Below, one piece after another: positions 62,202-64,000 of a stretch of 64,000 nucleotides of DNA (positions are counted from its first letter, which is position 1; the number at the start of each line of letters is the position of its first letter). The stretch is from Noviherbaspirillum soli (GTDB lineage: Bacteria > Pseudomonadota > Gammaproteobacteria > Burkholderiales > Burkholderiaceae_D), in the NCBI RefSeq assembly GCF_015352955.1, contig NZ_JACYOX010000003.1:186001-250000 (forward strand). The letters run 5' to 3'. The notes under the pieces were generated by a model. That model ran no database searches and was not told the DNA's origin. It worked only from the letters and a program-made list of their open reading frames with translations. Position numbers and translations under genes: made by a program.

Positions 62202-62939
62202 ATGAACCTGACTCCCGCCATCCGCGCCGCCTTCACGCCCACCGGCAAGCTGCGCGCCTCGATCAACCTGGGCAATCCCATCCTCGCCAATACCGATGCC
62301 GGCGGCCAGCCCGGCGGCGTCTCGGTCGACCTGGCCAGGGAACTGGCCACGGCGCTGGGCGTGGAACTGGAACTGGTGGTGTTCGACGCGGCCGGCAAGT
62401 CGGTGCAGGCGGTGGCCGCCGAGCAGGCCGACATCGGCTTCTTCGCCATCGACCCGCTGCGCGGCGCCGAGATCGCGTTCACCGGGCCCTATGTGCTGAT
62501 CGAAGGCTATTACCTGGTGAAGGCTGATTCCCCGCTCTTCACCAACGACGAAGTCGACCGCGCCGGCCAGCGGGTGGTGGTCGGCAAGGGCAGCGCCTAT
62601 GACCTGTACCTGAGCCGCACCCTGGCCCATGCGCAGATCCTGCGTGCGCCCACCTCGCCGGCCGTGGTCGAGACCTTTCTGCAGCAGGGCGCCGAGGTCG
62701 CCGCCGGCGTCAGGCAGCAGCTGGAGGCCGATGCCGCGAAAGTTGGCGGCCTGCGGCTGCTGGACCAGCGCTTCATGGTGATCCGCCAGGCGATGGGCCT
62801 GCCGAAAAGCCGCGGTGCGGAGGCGGCGGACTTCCTGCGCGCCTTCGTCGAAGAAAAGAAGGCTAGCGGCTTCGTGTCGGAGGCGCTGCAGCGGCATGGC
62901 ATACAGGGCGCCTCGGTGGCGCCGGCCGGCTCGGAATAA
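62202..62939 (+). CDS. Solute-binding-like protein (family 3) without signal peptide
   Basis: A 245-residue protein with the bilobed fold of amino acid/dicarboxylate binding proteins: LRASINLGNPILANTDAGGQ, VSVDLARELATALGVELELV, DIGFFAIDPLRGAEIAFTGP. Usual family members carry a signal peptide; this one begins MNLTPAIRAAFTPTGKLRAS with no hydrophobic segment, so it is probably cytoplasmic and could bind or sense a metabolite. It follows the GntR gene by 24 bases. Confidence 0.85.
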   Translation: MNLTPAIRAAFTPTGKLRASINLGNPILANTDAGGQPGGVSVDLARELATALGVELELVVFDAAGKSVQAVAAEQADIGFFAIDPLRGAEIAFTGPYVLIEGYYLVKADSPLFTNDEVDRAGQRVVVGKGSAYDLYLSRTLAHAQILRAPTSPAVVETFLQQGAEVAAGVRQQLEADAAKVGGLRLLDQRFMVIRQAMGLPKSRGAEAADFLRAFVEEKKASGFVSEALQRHGIQGASVAPAGSE

Positions 62940-63240
62940 TGTTGTAAAAAGAAAACAAGTCGACACTAGTGTTTTAGTGCGCGACGTTCGTTTAACGGCT
63001 GGCAAGCCAGCCATAAGCTATGCTGGGTGCCATCGTCCGGCCATGACGTCATGCTGAAAGGCTGACGAAACCGCCGGCCAGAAAGGGCCGGATATCCGCG
63101 GGCGCAGGCTTGCATGGATCGCCGGCCGCGATAGGGCAGTTCAACCGGGCAGTGCTGTCAGTCCGTGCCTGGCTGCCCGGTCCATCCTTCATTAAAAATC
63201 CGCACCGCAAAAACCAGGTGCTTTCAAGAGGAGATGTTGC
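62940..63240. other. Intergenic region before the Bug protein gene
   Basis: About 300 bases without a gene. It contains a short inverted repeat, GGCTGGCAAGCCAGCC, at about 62997-63012 and ends with AAGAGGAG as the ribosome site of the next gene. A promoter for it is likely here. Confidence 0.45.
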
Positions 63241-64000
63241 ATGTACAAGATCAATCACCTGTTTGCCCATGCCGGCCGCGCCGTGGCAATCGCCGCCGCG
63301 TTCGCCGCCGCCGCGCCCGTGATGGCGCAGGCGCCGATGGAACTGAAGATCATCGCGCCGGCCGCGCCGGGTGGCGGCTGGGACGGCGCGTCGCGCTCGC
63401 TGCAGCAGGCCATGGTCGCGGCCGGCGCCGCCAAGAGCGTGCAGGTGGTCAATGTGCCCGGCGCCGGCGGCACCGTCGGCCTGGCCCAGTTCGCCAATGG
63501 CGCCAAGGGCGACGGCAACCAGATGATGGTGATGGGCATCACCATGCTGGGCGCGGTGCTGACCAACAAGTCGCCCGTGGGCCTGGACAGCGTCACGCCG
63601 ATCGCCCGCCTGACCGCCGACCCGCTGGTGGTGGTGGTGCCGGCGAGTTCGCCGCACAAGAGCATCAAGGACCTGGCCGCGGCCATCAAGGCCGATACGT
63701 CCAAGGTGGTCTGGGCCGGCGGTTCGGCCGGCGGCGCCGACCATATCCTGGCCGGCCTGGTGGCCAAGGCCGCCGGCGGCGACGCCGGCAAGCTCAACTA
63801 CGTGCCGTTCTCGGGTGGCGGCGAAGCCCTGGCCGAAATGCTGGGCGGACGCGTGGCGGCCGGCGTGTCCGGCTACGGCGAATTCGAAAGCATGATCAAG
63901 TCGGGCAAGCTGCGCGCGCTGGCCATTGCCTCCGGCAAGCGCATTCCCGGCGTGGAAGTGCCGACGCTGAAGGAACAGGGCCTGGATGTCGAGCTGGTCA
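63241..64000 (+). CDS. Bug/TctC family tripartite tricarboxylate transporter binding protein (3' end outside window)
   Basis: The first 253 codons of a periplasmic Bug-type receptor. It has a signal peptide (about 30 residues ending PVMAQ) and family segments [40 protein letters not shown] and [16 protein letters not shown]. Bug proteins bind carboxylates for the TctABC transporter. AGGAG lies 7 bases before the ATG. It may be part of the aconitase cluster, supplying the substrate. Confidence 0.93.
   Translation, partial: MYKINHLFAHAGRAVAIAAAFAAAAPVMAQAPMELKIIAPAAPGGGWDGASRSLQQAMVAAGAAKSVQVVNVPGAGGTVGLAQFANGAKGDGNQMMVMGITMLGAVLTNKSPVGLDSVTPIARLTADPLVVVVPASSPHKSIKDLAAAIKADTSKVVWAGGSAGGADHILAGLVAKAAGGDAGKLNYVPFSGGGEALAEMLGGRVAAGVSGYGEFESMIKSGKLRALAIASGKRIPGVEVPTLKEQGLDVELV

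Noticed and set aside
62997-63012. GGCTGGCAAGCCAGCC as a sigma-54 promoter or GntR operator
   Set aside because: It has TGGCA but no TTGC at the right distance, and no second copy near the aconitase gene, so neither call can be supported.

Overview
The window is GC-rich, densely coded chromosomal DNA of a betaproteobacterium, most likely Burkholderiales and probably Oxalobacteraceae (a Noviherbaspirillum, Herbaspirillum or Massilia relative). This rests on the cyo-SURF1-RegBA arrangement, the PEP-CTERM protein, the DUF4148 protein, Bug/TctC-type binding proteins, and strong GC bias at third codon positions. No organism-level identification was possible without a search. No rRNA, tRNA, CRISPR array or recognisable transposase gene was seen.

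Layout. 1-4.9 kb: the 3' half of cyoB, then cyoC, cyoD, SURF1 and a RegB/RegA redox two-component pair, all overlapping, a respiratory oxidase operon with its probable redox regulator. 4.9-9.5 kb: an Lrp-type regulator, a YaiI protein, an AI-2E-family permease with an extra C-terminal domain, and a BrkB-type membrane protein. 9.5-11.8 kb: small ORFs and an AT-rich control region with a near-perfect sigma-54 promoter and an IHF-like site in front of a PEP-CTERM protein. 11.8-24.5 kb: polysaccharide pyruvyl transferase, quinone oxidoreductase, FMN riboswitch plus RibH2, secreted alpha/beta hydrolase, PAS-GAF-GGDEF cyclase, hipBA, enoyl-CoA hydratase, WrbA and an SGNH hydrolase.

24.8-33.7 kb is a sulfide/sulfane-sulfur island. 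A FisR-type sigma-54 activator is divergent from a sigma-54 promoter that drives persulfide dioxygenase, a DUF442-SQR fusion, a DUF2892 protein and a TauE permease. Next to it are a BigR/SqrR-type ArsR repressor with two YeeE/YedE (PmpA/PmpB-like) transporters, plus YnfA and two DUF202 proteins. FisR and BigR-type sensors both carry the cysteines used for persulfide sensing, so the island may be under dual sulfane-sulfur control.

33.7-47 kb: a methyltransferase, a multidomain sugar dehydrogenase, NfeD plus slipin, a SUV3-like helicase, a long inverted repeat, a PP2C-kinase fusion, an OxlT-like oxalate/formate antiporter with a coupled 33-codon leader ORF, and a DODA-type dioxygenase. 47.5-53.2 kb: a heavy-metal RND efflux operon (MFP, RND, DUF3240, OMF). 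53.3-58.4 kb: an M20 peptidase, a probable anti-Shine-Dalgarno small RNA, a beta-barrel protein, an EamA protein, a second hip locus with a frameshifted hipB, and a DUF4148 protein. 58.6-64 kb: an aconitase-family enzyme overlapping a dual-winged-helix GntR regulator, a substrate-binding-like protein without signal peptide, and the start of a Bug/TctC protein; this looks like a carboxylate uptake and use module.

The observations I rate highest are the two sigma-54 promoters with their contexts, the orphan small RNA near 54.6 kb, the leader ORF of the antiporter, the B12-fold-like tail on the AI-2E permease, and the aconitase/GntR/cytosolic binding-protein cluster.
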